Below are positions 43,183 through 52,114 of a stretch of DNA of 64,000 nucleotides, one piece after another (within the stretch, counting starts at the first letter, position 1; every line of letters begins with the position of its first letter). The DNA lies in assembly GCF_023195895.1 (NCBI RefSeq), contig NZ_JALPRK010000006.1:1-64000 (forward strand). The letters run 5' to 3'. Made by a program: the position numbers and the translations under genes. The notes below the pieces were generated by a model, which searched no databases, was not told the origin of the DNA, and saw nothing but the letters and a program-made list of their open reading frames with translations. The stretch is from Paenibacillus mellifer (lineage in GTDB: Bacteria; Bacillota; Bacilli; Paenibacillales; Paenibacillaceae).

Positions 43183-45408
43183 CTAATCGCTGAGGGCATC
43201 GGCCTTCGCCGTATGGACGAGAGCGGGGGAGGCCTCCTCGGTCCTAGCCCGTTCCGCCCGGACGGCGCAGACTTTGAATTCGGGCATCCGGCTGACGGGG
43301 TGCAGGGCATCGTTCGTCAGCCGGTTGACCGCCAGGTCGCCGCCCCAGTGAAACGGGACAAATATCGTGCGAGGATGAATGTCCGCCGTCATCTTGGCGG
43401 CGAAGTCCAGCGACCCGCGCCGCGTGGTCAAGCGGACGCGGTCGCCTTCGCGCAGGCGAAGCTGCTCGGCCAGGGCCGGGTGGAGCTCCGCCACCGGCTC
43501 CGGCGCCTTCTTCGCCAGGGCGTCCGTGCGGCGGGTCTGGGCGCCGCTCAGGTAGTGCCCGCCCAGCCGGCCGGTCGTCAGCAGATACGGGTAATCCGTA
43601 TCTGCCACCTCCGCCGGCGGCTGCGGCGTGATCGCGTGCAGGCGGGCCCGGCCGCCCGCACGAGGGAAGACGCCGCCCGCGAACAGGCGCGGCGTCCCGG
43701 GGTGCGCCTGGCCGGGCCCGGGGCACGGCCAGAACAGCCCTTGCGCTTCCTGAAGGCGCGAGTAGCTGAAGCCGCTGTAATCGGCTTTGCCCCCGGCGGA
43801 AGCGCGGCATAACTCGTCGAACACTTCGCTCATCGACGAGTAAGAGAAATAGCGCCCTCGGCCCAGCCGTTCGGCGAGGGCGCACAGCAGCCAGGCGTCC
43901 GGCATGGACGCGCCGGCCGGTTCAAAGACCCGGGGCCGGTAGAACACCCGGCCCTCGAGGTTCGTCATCGTCCCTTCCACTTCGAGGAAGGACGTGCCAG
44001 GCAGCAGCCAATCCGCGTAGGCGGCCGTCTCCGTCTCGAACAGGTCGACGACGACGAGCAGGTCCAGCTTCGCCAGCGCCTCGGCGACCCGGGCGTTGTT
44101 CGGGCTGGACACGACCGGATTGGAGCCGAGGACGATCATCGCTTTGATGTCGCCGTCCAGCACCTTCTCGAACAGCTCATACGCGGAGACCCCTTTGCCG
44201 GGCAGCTCGCGGGGATCAAGCCCCCAGACGCCGGCGACATGCGCCCGGGCGTCCGGGTCCTCGATCGACCGGTAGCCCGGCAACTGGTCGGCCTTGAGCC
44301 CATGCTCGCGGCCGCCCTGCCCGTTGGCTTGCCCGGTGACGGAGCCGTAACCGCTGCCCGGCTTGCCGATGTGCCCGCATAACAGGCACAGGTTGATGTA
44401 CTGCAGCGTATGCTCCACGCCGTTCACCTGCTGCTCCAGCCCCCGCGCGGTCAGGATGATCCCGCGCTTCGCCCCGGCGAATCCCCGAGCCACCTGACGG
44501 ATCGTCTCCTCGGGGATCCCGGTTAGCCCGGCGACCCGCTCCGGCGAGTCGTCTCGAACCGCTTCCCGCACTGCTTCAATCCCTTCCGTGTGCGCGGCCA
44601 CGAATTGGGCATCGTACAACTGTTCTGACAGAATGACATGCAGCAAACCGCCGATCAGCAGCGAATCCTGTCCGGGTTCGATCGGCAGATGATGGTTCGC
44701 GATCTTGGAGGTTAACGTTCGGCGCGGATCGATGGTGACGATAACCGCGCCTTGTTTTTTTGCAGCGAGCAGGTAAGGCATTAAGGTCGGTTGGCATTCG
44801 GCGATATTGGTACCGGCGAGGATGAGATAATCCGTTTTGGGAATGTCCTCGAGCGGGAAGGGGAGACCGCGGTCGATCCCAAACGCCAATTGCTGCGCTG
44901 CTGCCGCCGAGGACATGCAGTATCGTCCGTTATAATCGACGTAGCGGGACCGCAAAGCGACCCGGGCAAACTTGCCAAGCAGATAACACACCTCGTTCGA
45001 CAGTGATCCGCCACCAAAAACCGCCACGCTGTCCGGGCCATATTGCTCCTGAAGATACTGAATTCGGGAGGCGATGTCGTCCAGCGTTTCCGGCCAGGCC
45101 GCAGGAGACCAAGTTGACGAGGTTCCTTCGGAGGCCGAAGATACCGCCGCCGCCTTCCCTCGTTTCGGTTGCGCCCGCCTGCGCAACGGCTGCATGACCC
45201 GCTCCGGATGTACGGTATGATCAAAGGCATGGAAGCCCTTTTGACATAGTCGACCTGTAGCTACGGGGAAGTCTGGACTGGGCTTAACTTCATACCCTGG
45301 GGTGGAACCTGGGGTGAAGTGTAGATCAAGACTGCATTGCATGCTGCAGAAGGGGCAGTGAGATCGCATACGTCCGTCAGGATGGGCGGCTGTAGGAGTA
45401 AGAGTCAT
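43183..45408 (-). CDS. nasC: molybdopterin oxidoreductase, assimilatory nitrate reductase catalytic subunit (NasC-like)
   Basis: A 741-residue molybdenum enzyme. The 4Fe-4S site is CPFCSMQC with a fourth Cys in [13 protein letters not shown]. Molybdopterin domains follow ([47 protein letters not shown]), and the C-terminal cofactor-binding barrel includes [21 protein letters not shown] (quoted as [17 protein letters not shown]). This is the NasC/NarB type that reduces nitrate to nitrite in the cytoplasm. The ATG at 45408 overlaps the transporter gene by 32 bases, with AGGAGG upstream. No NasB-like electron donor or nitrite reductase lies in the window. Formate dehydrogenase is the main alternative; the nitrate transporter argues against it. 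Confidence 0.84.
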   Translation of the reverse strand: MTLTPTAAHPDGRMRSHCPFCSMQCSLDLHFTPGSTPGYEVKPSPDFPVATGRLCQKGFHAFDHTVHPERVMQPLRRRAQPKRGKAAAVSSASEGTSSTWSPAAWPETLDDIASRIQYLQEQYGPDSVAVFGGGSLSNEVCYLLGKFARVALRSRYVDYNGRYCMSSAAAAQQLAFGIDRGLPFPLEDIPKTDYLILAGTNIAECQPTLMPYLLAAKKQGAVIVTIDPRRTLTSKIANHHLPIEPGQDSLLIGGLLHVILSEQLYDAQFVAAHTEGIEAVREAVRDDSPERVAGLTGIPEETIRQVARGFAGAKRGIILTARGLEQQVNGVEHTLQYINLCLLCGHIGKPGSGYGSVTGQANGQGGREHGLKADQLPGYRSIEDPDARAHVAGVWGLDPRELPGKGVSAYELFEKVLDGDIKAMIVLGSNPVVSSPNNARVAEALAKLDLLVVVDLFETETAAYADWLLPGTSFLEVEGTMTNLEGRVFYRPRVFEPAGASMPDAWLLCALAERLGRGRYFSYSSMSEVFDELCRASAGGKADYSGFSYSRLQEAQGLFWPCPGPGQAHPGTPRLFAGGVFPRAGGRARLHAITPQPPAEVADTDYPYLLTTGRLGGHYLSGAQTRRTDALAKKAPEPVAELHPALAEQLRLREGDRVRLTTRRGSLDFAAKMTADIHPRTIFVPFHWGGDLAVNRLTNDALHPVSRMPEFKVCAVRAERARTEEASPALVHTAKADALSD

Positions 45409-46609
45409 AAGCAGCCTCCTTCCGCTTCAGGAACGTTCTTTTCCACTCGCCGTGAATTAGGAAGACCGTGAGAATACAAGCTAACGCAATACAGCTGAGA
45501 ATGAGGAACCCTGGCGTATAAGAACCGGTCCACTGCTTTAGGAGCCCAAGAATGTTCGGCAGAAAATAACCGCCGAGTCCGCCGGCCGCGCCCACAATGC
45601 CCGTGATGACCCCGATTTCCTGCTGGAACCGCTGAGGGACTAGTTGAAATACGGAGCCGTTGCCCATACCCAGACACATCATGCCGATGAATAACAGCAG
45701 GGTCACGAGAGATAGCGGCGGTAACGACGATACCCATGCCATCATGAGGGCCACGCCGGCGTATAAAGCAAGCAGCATACGGACACCGCCGACCTTGTCG
45801 GCCAACCAACCGCCCACAGGGCGGAAGAAGCTGCCGGCGATCACGCATAAGGTCGTGAAATCGGCGGCTCGCACCGCGCTAAGTCCATATTCCGTATTAA
45901 AAAATATCGTCAAGTAATTCGACAATCCCACGAAACCGCCGAATGTCACCATATAGAACAGGCAGAACAGCCACGTATCTCTGTGGCGGAGCACGGTGGC
46001 GTAGTCGCGAAGTCTTTTGGGCTCCGGCTGGTTGGGACTGTCTTTCGCCAGCAGCGTAAAGACGAGGAAGACCAGCGCGACCGGAATGAGGGCGAGTCCG
46101 AACACGACTTCCCAGCCCCCATAATGCTGGGCGATCCGGTTGGCGAATAGCGTGGAGAAGACGGTGCCGCTATTCCCGGCCCCGGCGATCCCCATCGCCA
46201 AACCTTGGTATTGCGGCGGATACCAGCGGCTAGCCAAAGGCAGGGCCGCAGAGAAGGAAGCGCCGGCAACGCCCAGAAGCAACGCCACCACGTACAATTC
46301 GCCCAGCGAATTGACGAATTGCCAGCCCCAGACGAGCGGCACCATGGTGACGACCATGCCGATTTGGCCGGTTCGCTTGGGACCGATCCGGTCGGCCAAC
46401 ACGCCAAGCACGAGGCGAAGCACGGAGCCGCCAAGGATCGGCAAGGCGACAAGGTTGGCTTTCTCCGCTGCGTTCATCGGGTAATCCTGCATCATGATGA
46501 CGGCTAGCGGCCCAATCAGGACCCATATCATAAAGCTAACATCGAAGTACAGAAAGGCGCTTAGCAGCGAGGGTTTATGCCCGTTTTTCAAAAATCCGGT
46601 ACGTTCCAT
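45377..46609 (-). CDS. nitrate/nitrite transporter, MFS NNP family (NarK/NasA-like)
   Basis: A 410-residue membrane protein with about 12 predicted spans. It opens [28 protein letters not shown] ([19 protein letters not shown]), the usual NNP N terminus. The signature regions are [19 protein letters not shown] and the later [18 protein letters not shown]. Nitrate uptake for NasC fits the gene pairing and overlap. The start is ATG 46609, 8 bases after GAGAGGAG; the open frame to 46753 runs into the leader terminator and is not coding. It is controlled by the leader at 46684-46846. Confidence 0.9.
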   Translation of the reverse strand: MERTGFLKNGHKPSLLSAFLYFDVSFMIWVLIGPLAVIMMQDYPMNAAEKANLVALPILGGSVLRLVLGVLADRIGPKRTGQIGMVVTMVPLVWGWQFVNSLGELYVVALLLGVAGASFSAALPLASRWYPPQYQGLAMGIAGAGNSGTVFSTLFANRIAQHYGGWEVVFGLALIPVALVFLVFTLLAKDSPNQPEPKRLRDYATVLRHRDTWLFCLFYMVTFGGFVGLSNYLTIFFNTEYGLSAVRAADFTTLCVIAGSFFRPVGGWLADKVGGVRMLLALYAGVALMMAWVSSLPPLSLVTLLLFIGMMCLGMGNGSVFQLVPQRFQQEIGVITGIVGAAGGLGGYFLPNILGLLKQWTGSYTPGFLILSCIALACILTVFLIHGEWKRTFLKRKEAAYDSYSYSRPS

Positions 46610-46683
46610 CCTTCCATCTCCTCTCCAAGTTCCATCCTCTTCACCGGGATGTTTCTGCTTCCTTAGGCATGCTACAACGAGGT

Positions 46684-46738
46684 GAACAAAACAAAAAGGA
46701 GCCCCGCGCAATCTTGCGATTGCTCGAATGGCTCCTTT
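46684..46738 (-). terminator. leader terminator of the nitrate operon
   Basis: On the minus strand AAAGGAGCC pairs with GGCTCCTTT, with an inner GCAATC/GATTGC stem around a GCAA loop, followed by TTTTTGTTTTG. It sits between the promoter and narK, 75 bases before the start codon, so it acts as a conditional terminator. Confidence 0.82.
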
Positions 46739-46749
46739 GCCGACCGGCG

Positions 46750-46795
46750 GCACAGCGTTGTGCGAAACCGGAATATATGCGCCACGACGTTGTGA
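46750..46795 (-). ncRNA. tandem hexaloop hairpins, candidate ANTAR-protein target
   Basis: Two hairpins in the transcribed leader: CAC-AACGTC-GTG (46783-46794, extended by a T-G pair) and GCAC-AACGCT-GTGC (46750-46763). Both have six-base loops with A at position 1 and G at position 4, the hallmark of RNA targets of ANTAR antiterminators such as NasT, NasR and EutV. They lie just upstream of the leader terminator. The second stem could also close one more A-U pair. The antiterminator gene is not in the window. Confidence 0.55.
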
Positions 46796-46805
46796 ACGTA
46801 GTTAA

Positions 46806-46835
46806 ATTATATGAGCTGGAAAAAGAAGATGTCAA
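46806..46835 (-). promoter_or_regulatory. consensus sigma-A promoter of the nitrate operon
   Basis: TTGACA (minus, 46830-46835), an 18-base spacer and TATAAT (46806-46811): both hexamers match the consensus perfectly. Transcription would start near 46799, giving a leader of about 190 bases. Confidence 0.85.
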
Positions 46836-46846
46836 TATAAATCACA
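46830..46846 (-). promoter_or_regulatory. GlnR/TnrA-type box overlapping the -35
   Basis: On the minus strand TGTGATTTATATTGACA fits the GlnR/TnrA pattern TGTNA-N7-TNACA exactly. It is centred near -39 and covers the -35. It links the operon to nitrogen status; its position leaves open whether the effect is repression or activation. Confidence 0.55.
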
Positions 46847-46871
46847 AAAAACGTTCATAAATTTAACTGAA

Positions 46872-46904
46872 AATCGTCTTGACGATTGCGAAAACAAAGT
46901 TTTC
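46872..46904. repeat. two short palindromes between the GT2 and nitrate operons
   Basis: AATCGTC-TT-GACGATT (46872-46887) and GAAAAC-AAA-GTTTTC (46890-46904). They lie 70-100 bases downstream of the GT2-GtrA stop and upstream of the nitrate promoter. They may be a weak terminator or an operator; nothing decides between these. Confidence 0.35.
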
Positions 46905-46973
46905 ACTCGAAAATTCAGGATTTACTCTATTTAATGGGCATTTAATGTAAGAAAACATAACACCAGATAGAGT

Positions 46974-48041
46974 TTAGTACACAAATTTTCGCTGCGCCCA
47001 AAAGCTGAAGACAAACAACGACACTTCCGTCAACAGTTTAGCTGCGAACAGCGGGATGCCGATTGTTTCATGAAACAGATGCATCCAACCCATGTTCAAC
47101 AGCATGACGAGCAGAACCAGCAAGAAGTACCTGGCCATGGAACGGTAGGCCTTTGCAGCGTCTCTTCCCGAATCGATGCCCCTCGTTAATCCGCCTGCAC
47201 GGAACCCCAGTCCAGCTCGAGGCGTAAAAACGAACTTCCGGTTCATCGTGTAGTTCGCGATGGCGCTGCAGATTCTGGCGCCGGCCACCGAAAAGACCAA
47301 GCCGGCCCCGAGCCCTTGCAGCAGGAAGAGCAGCGCGAAGTCCAATCCGGCGGAGAGGATCGACGAACCGCTGAATCGCAAGATCGGTAGGTATATCCGG
47401 TACGAATCGGCGAATGGCCGGAAATGGGAGGACCGATTCCGATTGAGATACACCGTGTTGATCCATAGTTCTTCGACCGACATCTCTTCTCTCGCTGAGT
47501 TCAGAAGCATGTTCATCTCGTATTCGAAGCGCTCGCCCGGAACCTCGCACAACCATTCCAGCAAGTTCGAGGAGAAGCCGCGCAGCCCGGTTTGGGTGTC
47601 GTAAATTCGGGTTCCGCTGGATAAGGAGAACACGGTCCGGGTCACAGTATTCCCAAATCGGCTGCGCAGAGGCACCTTTCCGGCAAACCGGCGGCTCCCT
47701 AACACGATGCGCCGGCCTGGGCCGCGTACGGCTTCAGCTACCCGCATAATATCGGCGGGCAAATGCTGGCCGTCGCTGTCCGCGCAGACTACGCCGCCGG
47801 GTTCGCCCGATTCCAGCAAATAGCGGAATCCAGTTTTTAAAGCGCAGCCCTTGCCGCGATTGATCTCGTGACGGAGCACCGTGCAGCCGGCAACCTTCGC
47901 TGCTTCGAAAATCGGCCGGTACGCTTCCCCGCTGCCATCATCGACAATGACCAGACGGTCCGGGGAAGTTTTTTTTAATTGGCGAATGAGTTCAAGTAGC
48001 CTTTCGTCGGGTTCGTAGGCGGGGATCAATATCGTTCCCAT
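46974..48041 (-). CDS. glycosyltransferase family 2 fused to a GtrA-like membrane domain
   Basis: A 355-residue protein. The GT2 domain (about 1-225) has ILIPAYEPDERL, LVIVDDGSGEAY, the metal site in VCADSDGQH and GSRRFAGKVPLRSRFGN, close to dolichol-phosphate-mannose synthase-type enzymes. From about residue 240 four membrane spans form a GtrA domain (ICSAIANYTMNRKFVF). Such fusions move sugars onto and across via polyprenyl phosphate. The preferred start is ATG 48041, 7 bases after GAGGGG and one base after the upstream stop codon, so it is in an operon with the phosphodiester glycosidase. Confidence 0.88.
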   Translation of the reverse strand: MGTILIPAYEPDERLLELIRQLKKTSPDRLVIVDDGSGEAYRPIFEAAKVAGCTVLRHEINRGKGCALKTGFRYLLESGEPGGVVCADSDGQHLPADIMRVAEAVRGPGRRIVLGSRRFAGKVPLRSRFGNTVTRTVFSLSSGTRIYDTQTGLRGFSSNLLEWLCEVPGERFEYEMNMLLNSAREEMSVEELWINTVYLNRNRSSHFRPFADSYRIYLPILRFSGSSILSAGLDFALLFLLQGLGAGLVFSVAGARICSAIANYTMNRKFVFTPRAGLGFRAGGLTRGIDSGRDAAKAYRSMARYFLLVLLVMLLNMGWMHLFHETIGIPLFAAKLLTEVSLFVFSFWAQRKFVY

Positions 48042-48042
48042 G

Positions 48043-49026
48043 TCAGTTCCCCTCTGGGACATACAGAATGTCGCTGACGCCGCGTTCGCGTTCTTTGCCC
48101 TGCGGATTGTTGACGACCCTCCCCCTAAAATACATCGTCGACGAGCCGCCTCCGTCAAGGTTATACGCTTCGGTGCAGCCGAAGTCTTCGAATACCTGCG
48201 CAAATTCCGACAAGGTCATCCCCCGGCTGTACCCTTCCTTCCGGCCGTCGACCACGACGAACACGTAATGATTTGGAGCCACCAGGCCGATGCCGGTTCG
48301 GGGGTTCGCGCCTTGGATCGAACGATTACCGAAGTTGGTGTCGATCGTAACGTTGTTCAGGTCCGCGTTCACCTGCCCCCCTTGGATCAGTGCCGGCCCG
48401 AACGACAGCGTTTGCGTCACCCCTCGCTCCAGCAGGGACTCAGCGGTAACCTCTTGCTCGTCGTAAGCCTCCATCGTTCCGTCTCGGAACAAGGCTAGTC
48501 CCGTCCGCGCCGGTTCGTCGCGGTAAAGGGTGCCGTTGCGGATAATGACGCCGTCCTCGCGAAATCCGTAATAATCCCCGTTAACCGCAAATACCGCGCC
48601 ATGGCTTTCGGCGATTTCAGACGTGGCTTGCGTAATGTTGCGGCCAAAGCTGTTTTCAGCAAAAGCGGACTGCAGCGCCGTGGAATCCTTTATCTGCACG
48701 TCCGCCACGAAATAAGTGATTTGATCCGAGCCGGACCCCGTTTGGATTTGGTCGATGTGAATCTTAACCGCATCGCTATCGTAGTTCCAGTCGTCGGAGG
48801 TAGCGCCGGTCTCGGCCGACTCGGCATTCGGCGACGTTTGAGTCTGCAGGGCAGCCGTGCCTTCGCTAGGGGCTTCGTTCCGTGCCACAACCACTTCCAC
48901 GTGTTCGATTAAATAACGGTCCGCCAAACCGTAAAGAATGCCGCCGATACCTAGAACCGGCACGAGGATATATACGACCAACGTCTTCTTTGATTTACGC
49001 TGGACGAGTTTATTGTTTTTGTTCAA
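48043..49026 (-). CDS. phosphodiester glycosidase family protein (NAGPA domain), membrane-anchored
   Basis: A 327-residue protein with a short basic N terminus, one span (about 15-35, TLVVYILVPVLGIGGILYGL) and an outside NAGPA domain (about 90-325). Family blocks include AVFAVNGDYYGFREDG, NPRTGIGL, and the signature EAYNLDGGGSSTMYFRG. NAGPA enzymes split N-acetylglucosamine-1-phosphodiesters; bacterial members are thought to act on wall glycopolymers or exopolysaccharide. The start is TTG 49026 behind GGAG. The GT2-GtrA gene follows directly, suggesting surface-polymer metabolism. Confidence 0.88.
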   Translation of the reverse strand: MNKNNKLVQRKSKKTLVVYILVPVLGIGGILYGLADRYLIEHVEVVVARNEAPSEGTAALQTQTSPNAESAETGATSDDWNYDSDAVKIHIDQIQTGSGSDQITYFVADVQIKDSTALQSAFAENSFGRNITQATSEIAESHGAVFAVNGDYYGFREDGVIIRNGTLYRDEPARTGLALFRDGTMEAYDEQEVTAESLLERGVTQTLSFGPALIQGGQVNADLNNVTIDTNFGNRSIQGANPRTGIGLVAPNHYVFVVVDGRKEGYSRGMTLSEFAQVFEDFGCTEAYNLDGGGSSTMYFRGRVVNNPQGKERERGVSDILYVPEGN

Positions 49027-49077
49027 TGGTGATCACTCCGATCCTGTTACTTTGAGGCAAAATCATCATACGGCCCT

Positions 49078-49134
49078 AACCTGAAATGAAGCTTAAGGGT
49101 GAAAGATGCCCGCGACCTGATTTCAGGTTACAAT
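49078..49134 (+). promoter_or_regulatory. operator-like palindromes and -10 of the aldehyde dehydrogenase gene
   Basis: ACCTGA-TT-TCAGGT (49115-49128) is a 14-base palindrome touching TACAAT (49129-49134, a good -10). AACCTGAAAT at 49078-49087 is a perfect inverted match to ATTTCAGGTT at 49120-49129, so a second operator half lies about 40 bases upstream. Suggests repression; the regulator is unknown. Confidence 0.5.
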
Positions 49135-49185
49135 AGAAGAAACAGACAGAAATGACGCTGAATTCGAGAAAAAGAGGGATCCGCT

Positions 49186-50610
49186 TTGAGTGAAACGAAA
49201 GCTCCAATCCAGGCTCCAAACGAGGTTCAATCTGCGGTGCAAACGGTCGTTAAAGTCATCCGCGCTCAGCAGCAGTTCGTCCGGTCCGGGGCCACACGGC
49301 CGGTGGAGTTCAGGCTGCGCCAACTGGAGCGATTGAAGGCAGCCATCGCCCGTTACGAAACGCGTATTTTGGAAGCGCTGCAGCAGGATTTACGTAAACC
49401 TGAGCTCGAAGGTTACAGCACGGAAGTTGGTTATGCTTACGACAGTATCGGATACGTGATGAAGCGGCTGAAGCAATGGGTTAAACCAGAGCGGGTCCGT
49501 ACGCCGCTAACCCATGTCGGGTCCAGCAGTTACATCTACCGGGAGCCTTACGGGTCGGCCTTGATCATCGGCCCATTCAACTACCCGTTTATGCTGGTGA
49601 TCGACCCTCTGATCGGGGCCATTGCCGCGGGGAATGCCGCGATCGTCAAGCCGTCGGAGTATACGCCTCATGTCTCCGGGGTCATCGCCGAGATGCTCGG
49701 CGAATATTTTGATCCCGGGTACATCCAGGTCATGGAGGGTGGGCAGGAGGTCACCTCCGCGCTGATTCATGCCCCGCTCGATTTTATTTTTTTCACCGGA
49801 AGCATTCAGGTTGGAAAGATCGTGATGGCTGCCGCTGCTGAACATCTGGTGCCAGTCGTGTTGGAGCTTGGCGGGAAGAGTCCTTGCATCGTCGACCATG
49901 AGGCGGATCTGGATTTAGCTGCTCAGCGGATCGTTTGGGGGAAATTTCTGAATACAGGTCAGACTTGCGTGGCTCCGGACTATGTGCTCGTGCACGAGTC
50001 GGTGAAAGCGGAGTTGATTGCCAAAATGAAGGCGCAGATCACAGCCTTCTACGGGGAAGATCCGCAGCAAAGTCCGGACTACGGGCGGATCGTGAATGAG
50101 CGGCACTGGAACCGGCTGATGGGATTGGTAGACTCCTCGAAGGTAGCGGTTGGAGGGACTGGGGAACGGGAGGATTTGTACCTGGCGCCGACGATTATGG
50201 AGAACGTAAGCTGGGAAGACCAGGTGATGCAGGAAGAAATCTTTGGGCCGATTTTGCCGGTGCTGGACTATCAGGTTCTGGATACGGCGCTTCGGAACAT
50301 CGGCGAGCGGCCCAAGCCGCTGGCGTTGTACTTATTTACGAGCAATTCCAGGACAGAGCGGAAGGTGATGGAGTCGGTCTCATTTGGCGGCGGGTGCATC
50401 AACGACACGATCATGCATCTGGTTAGTCCATATCTGCCCTTTGGGGGTGTGGGATCATCGGGTATGGGGGCGTATCACGGACGCTATAGCTTCGAGACCT
50501 TCTCCCACCGAAAAAGCGTGCTAAAGAAGTCCACGCGAGTTAACCTGAGCTTCATTTATCCGCCTTATACCGCCGGTAAATTGAAGCTGATCCGACGCTT
50601 TATGAAGTGA
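49186..50610 (+). CDS. NAD(P)-dependent aldehyde dehydrogenase (class 3/YwdH type)
   Basis: A 474-residue aldehyde dehydrogenase. The catalytic Cys261 lies in NTGQTCVAPDYV, the general-base Glu in LELGGKSPC, and the cofactor-binding block is FFTGSIQVGK. The C-terminal hydrophobic tail and FGGGCINDTIMHL place it with the class 3 (fatty/aromatic aldehyde) group, not the L-lactaldehyde enzymes. The start is TTG 49186 after AGAGGGA. Genes for L-rhamnose mutarotase and an aldo-keto reductase follow on the same strand, so a role in deoxysugar-derived aldehydes is possible but unproven. Confidence 0.9.
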   Translation: MSETKAPIQAPNEVQSAVQTVVKVIRAQQQFVRSGATRPVEFRLRQLERLKAAIARYETRILEALQQDLRKPELEGYSTEVGYAYDSIGYVMKRLKQWVKPERVRTPLTHVGSSSYIYREPYGSALIIGPFNYPFMLVIDPLIGAIAAGNAAIVKPSEYTPHVSGVIAEMLGEYFDPGYIQVMEGGQEVTSALIHAPLDFIFFTGSIQVGKIVMAAAAEHLVPVVLELGGKSPCIVDHEADLDLAAQRIVWGKFLNTGQTCVAPDYVLVHESVKAELIAKMKAQITAFYGEDPQQSPDYGRIVNERHWNRLMGLVDSSKVAVGGTGEREDLYLAPTIMENVSWEDQVMQEEIFGPILPVLDYQVLDTALRNIGERPKPLALYLFTSNSRTERKVMESVSFGGGCINDTIMHLVSPYLPFGGVGSSGMGAYHGRYSFETFSHRKSVLKKSTRVNLSFIYPPYTAGKLKLIRRFMK

Positions 50611-50662
50611 ATGGGGAGCTGAAGGTGTCAAAGTCAATGAATTTATCATGGGAGGGATATTC

Positions 50663-50995
50663 ATGGGAATCAGTACAAGCCGGAAGTTCGCCTGGACCTG
50701 GCGCGTGAAGGAAGACCAGTTGGAGGCTTACGTTGACCTGCATTTGAACCCTTGGCCGGAGGTGCTCGCGGAGCATACCCAAGCGGGCATTCGAAACTAT
50801 TCGATTTTTCAGCAGGGGAACCAGTTCTTCTATTGCTTCGAATGCGATGATCCGGACGCGGCTTTCAAATATATTGCGGATAGTGAGGTTTGCCAACGGT
50901 GGAACGCGATTACGTCGGGGATGGTGGAGGGTTCGTTTGATTTTAACGAGCCGCAGCCCATTGTGCCGATGCGAGAGGTTTTTTACTTGAAATAA
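50663..50995 (+). CDS. rhaM: L-rhamnose mutarotase
   Basis: A 110-residue RhaM-type protein (DUF718). YVDLHLNPWPEVLAEHTQAG carries the conserved His and Trp-Pro, followed by IRNYSIFQQGNQFFYCFE and the C-terminal AITSGMVEG and MREVFYLK. RhaM interconverts alpha and beta L-rhamnose (some members act on L-fucose) for the isomerase. The start is ATG 50663, 8 bases after GGGAGGG; the open frame to 50648 has no site. It lies between the aldehyde dehydrogenase and aldo-keto reductase genes; no rhamnose isomerase or kinase is present. Confidence 0.88.
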   Translation: MGISTSRKFAWTWRVKEDQLEAYVDLHLNPWPEVLAEHTQAGIRNYSIFQQGNQFFYCFECDDPDAAFKYIADSEVCQRWNAITSGMVEGSFDFNEPQPIVPMREVFYLK

Positions 50996-51024
50996 ATCAG
51001 AATAACATCAGGAGGGCTCGGAGA

Positions 51025-51918
51025 ATGAAATATCGGAAATTAGGTAAAACCGGCCTGAACGTTTCCGTGGTCGGCATCGGTACTTGGCAGTTCGGCGGGG
51101 AGTGGGGCTTGAACTATACCCAAGCGGAAGTCGATGCGATTTTGGACCGGGGCCGGGAGCTCGGCATCAACCTGATTGATACGGCGGAGTGTTATGGCGA
51201 TCATTTGTCCGAATCGTTTATCGGGGATTATCTGAGTCGGCGAAATCGGGAGGATTGGCTGGTTGCCACGAAATTCGGCCATCAGTTCCATGAACGGTTT
51301 ACGCGGACGGATCGGTTTGAGGCCGAGGCGGTACTGCAGCAGCTGGACGCCTCGCTGAAGGCGCTGAAGACCGACTATATTGATTTGTACCAATTTCATT
51401 CCGGGTCGGATGCGGCGTTTGATCATGATGAGCTATGGACGCTGCTGGATAAGCAGAAGCAAGCGGGGAAAATCCTTCATCTAGGCACATCAATCGGCAG
51501 TAACGATAACCTTCATCAGACCGAAGCTTCGTCCAAGGTGGGTTCGGAGGCGATCCAGGTGGTATACAACCGACTGGACCGTGTGCCGGAGAACCGGGTG
51601 TTCCCTTCCTGTGAGCGACAGGGCCTGGGGGTGCTTGCCCGCGTACCGTTGGCAAGCGGATACCTAAGCGGCAAATATAAGCCTGGCGCGGTGTTCGGCG
51701 AAACCGACGTACGCCACAGACATGACCCCGAGAATACCCGGCGCAAGCTCGAGGAAGTGGAGGAGATCCGCCGGAACGAATTGCCGGAGGGTGTGGACAT
51801 GGCCCAGTGGGCGTTGGCCTGGTGCTTGAAGAACCCGATCGTCAGCACGGTTATCCCGGGCTGTAAGAATCCGGCGCAGGTGGAGGCAAATGCGGCTGCG
51901 GCGGAGCTGGAAATCTAA
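51025..51918 (+). CDS. aldo/keto reductase
   Basis: A 297-residue NADPH-type aldo/keto reductase barrel. The tetrad residues are visible: Asp and Tyr in NLIDTAECYG, Lys in VATKFGHQF and His in LYQFHSG. The C-terminal cofactor region is IVSTVIPGCKNPAQVEAN. The sequence is close to the YajO/general-stress AKR group. The ATG follows AGGAGGGCTCGGAGA, 29 bases after rhaM, so the three genes probably form one operon. Substrate unknown. Confidence 0.91.
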   Translation: MKYRKLGKTGLNVSVVGIGTWQFGGEWGLNYTQAEVDAILDRGRELGINLIDTAECYGDHLSESFIGDYLSRRNREDWLVATKFGHQFHERFTRTDRFEAEAVLQQLDASLKALKTDYIDLYQFHSGSDAAFDHDELWTLLDKQKQAGKILHLGTSIGSNDNLHQTEASSKVGSEAIQVVYNRLDRVPENRVFPSCERQGLGVLARVPLASGYLSGKYKPGAVFGETDVRHRHDPENTRRKLEEVEEIRRNELPEGVDMAQWALAWCLKNPIVSTVIPGCKNPAQVEANAAAAELEI

Positions 51919-51931
51919 GAAAATACAAGAA

Positions 51932-51972
51932 GGCCGATAAGCAGACAAAATAGTTGCTTATCGGTCTTTTTT
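51932..51972 (+). terminator. terminator after the aldo/keto reductase gene
   Basis: GGCCGATAAGCA pairs with TGCTTATCGGTC (one G-T pair) around an 11-base loop, followed by TTTTTTC. Confidence 0.85.
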
Positions 51973-52114
51973 CTTATTGACGACTGTCAAATTTAGGATT
52001 ATTATGTAAACATAAATTGGAATTTTAGAAGTATATGGTGTTGCTTGATGTCATTGGATGTCGTTTGGTTGCTCTACTAGTCGAGAATCATTCGACTCGT
52101 AGAAGGAAGCGGGA

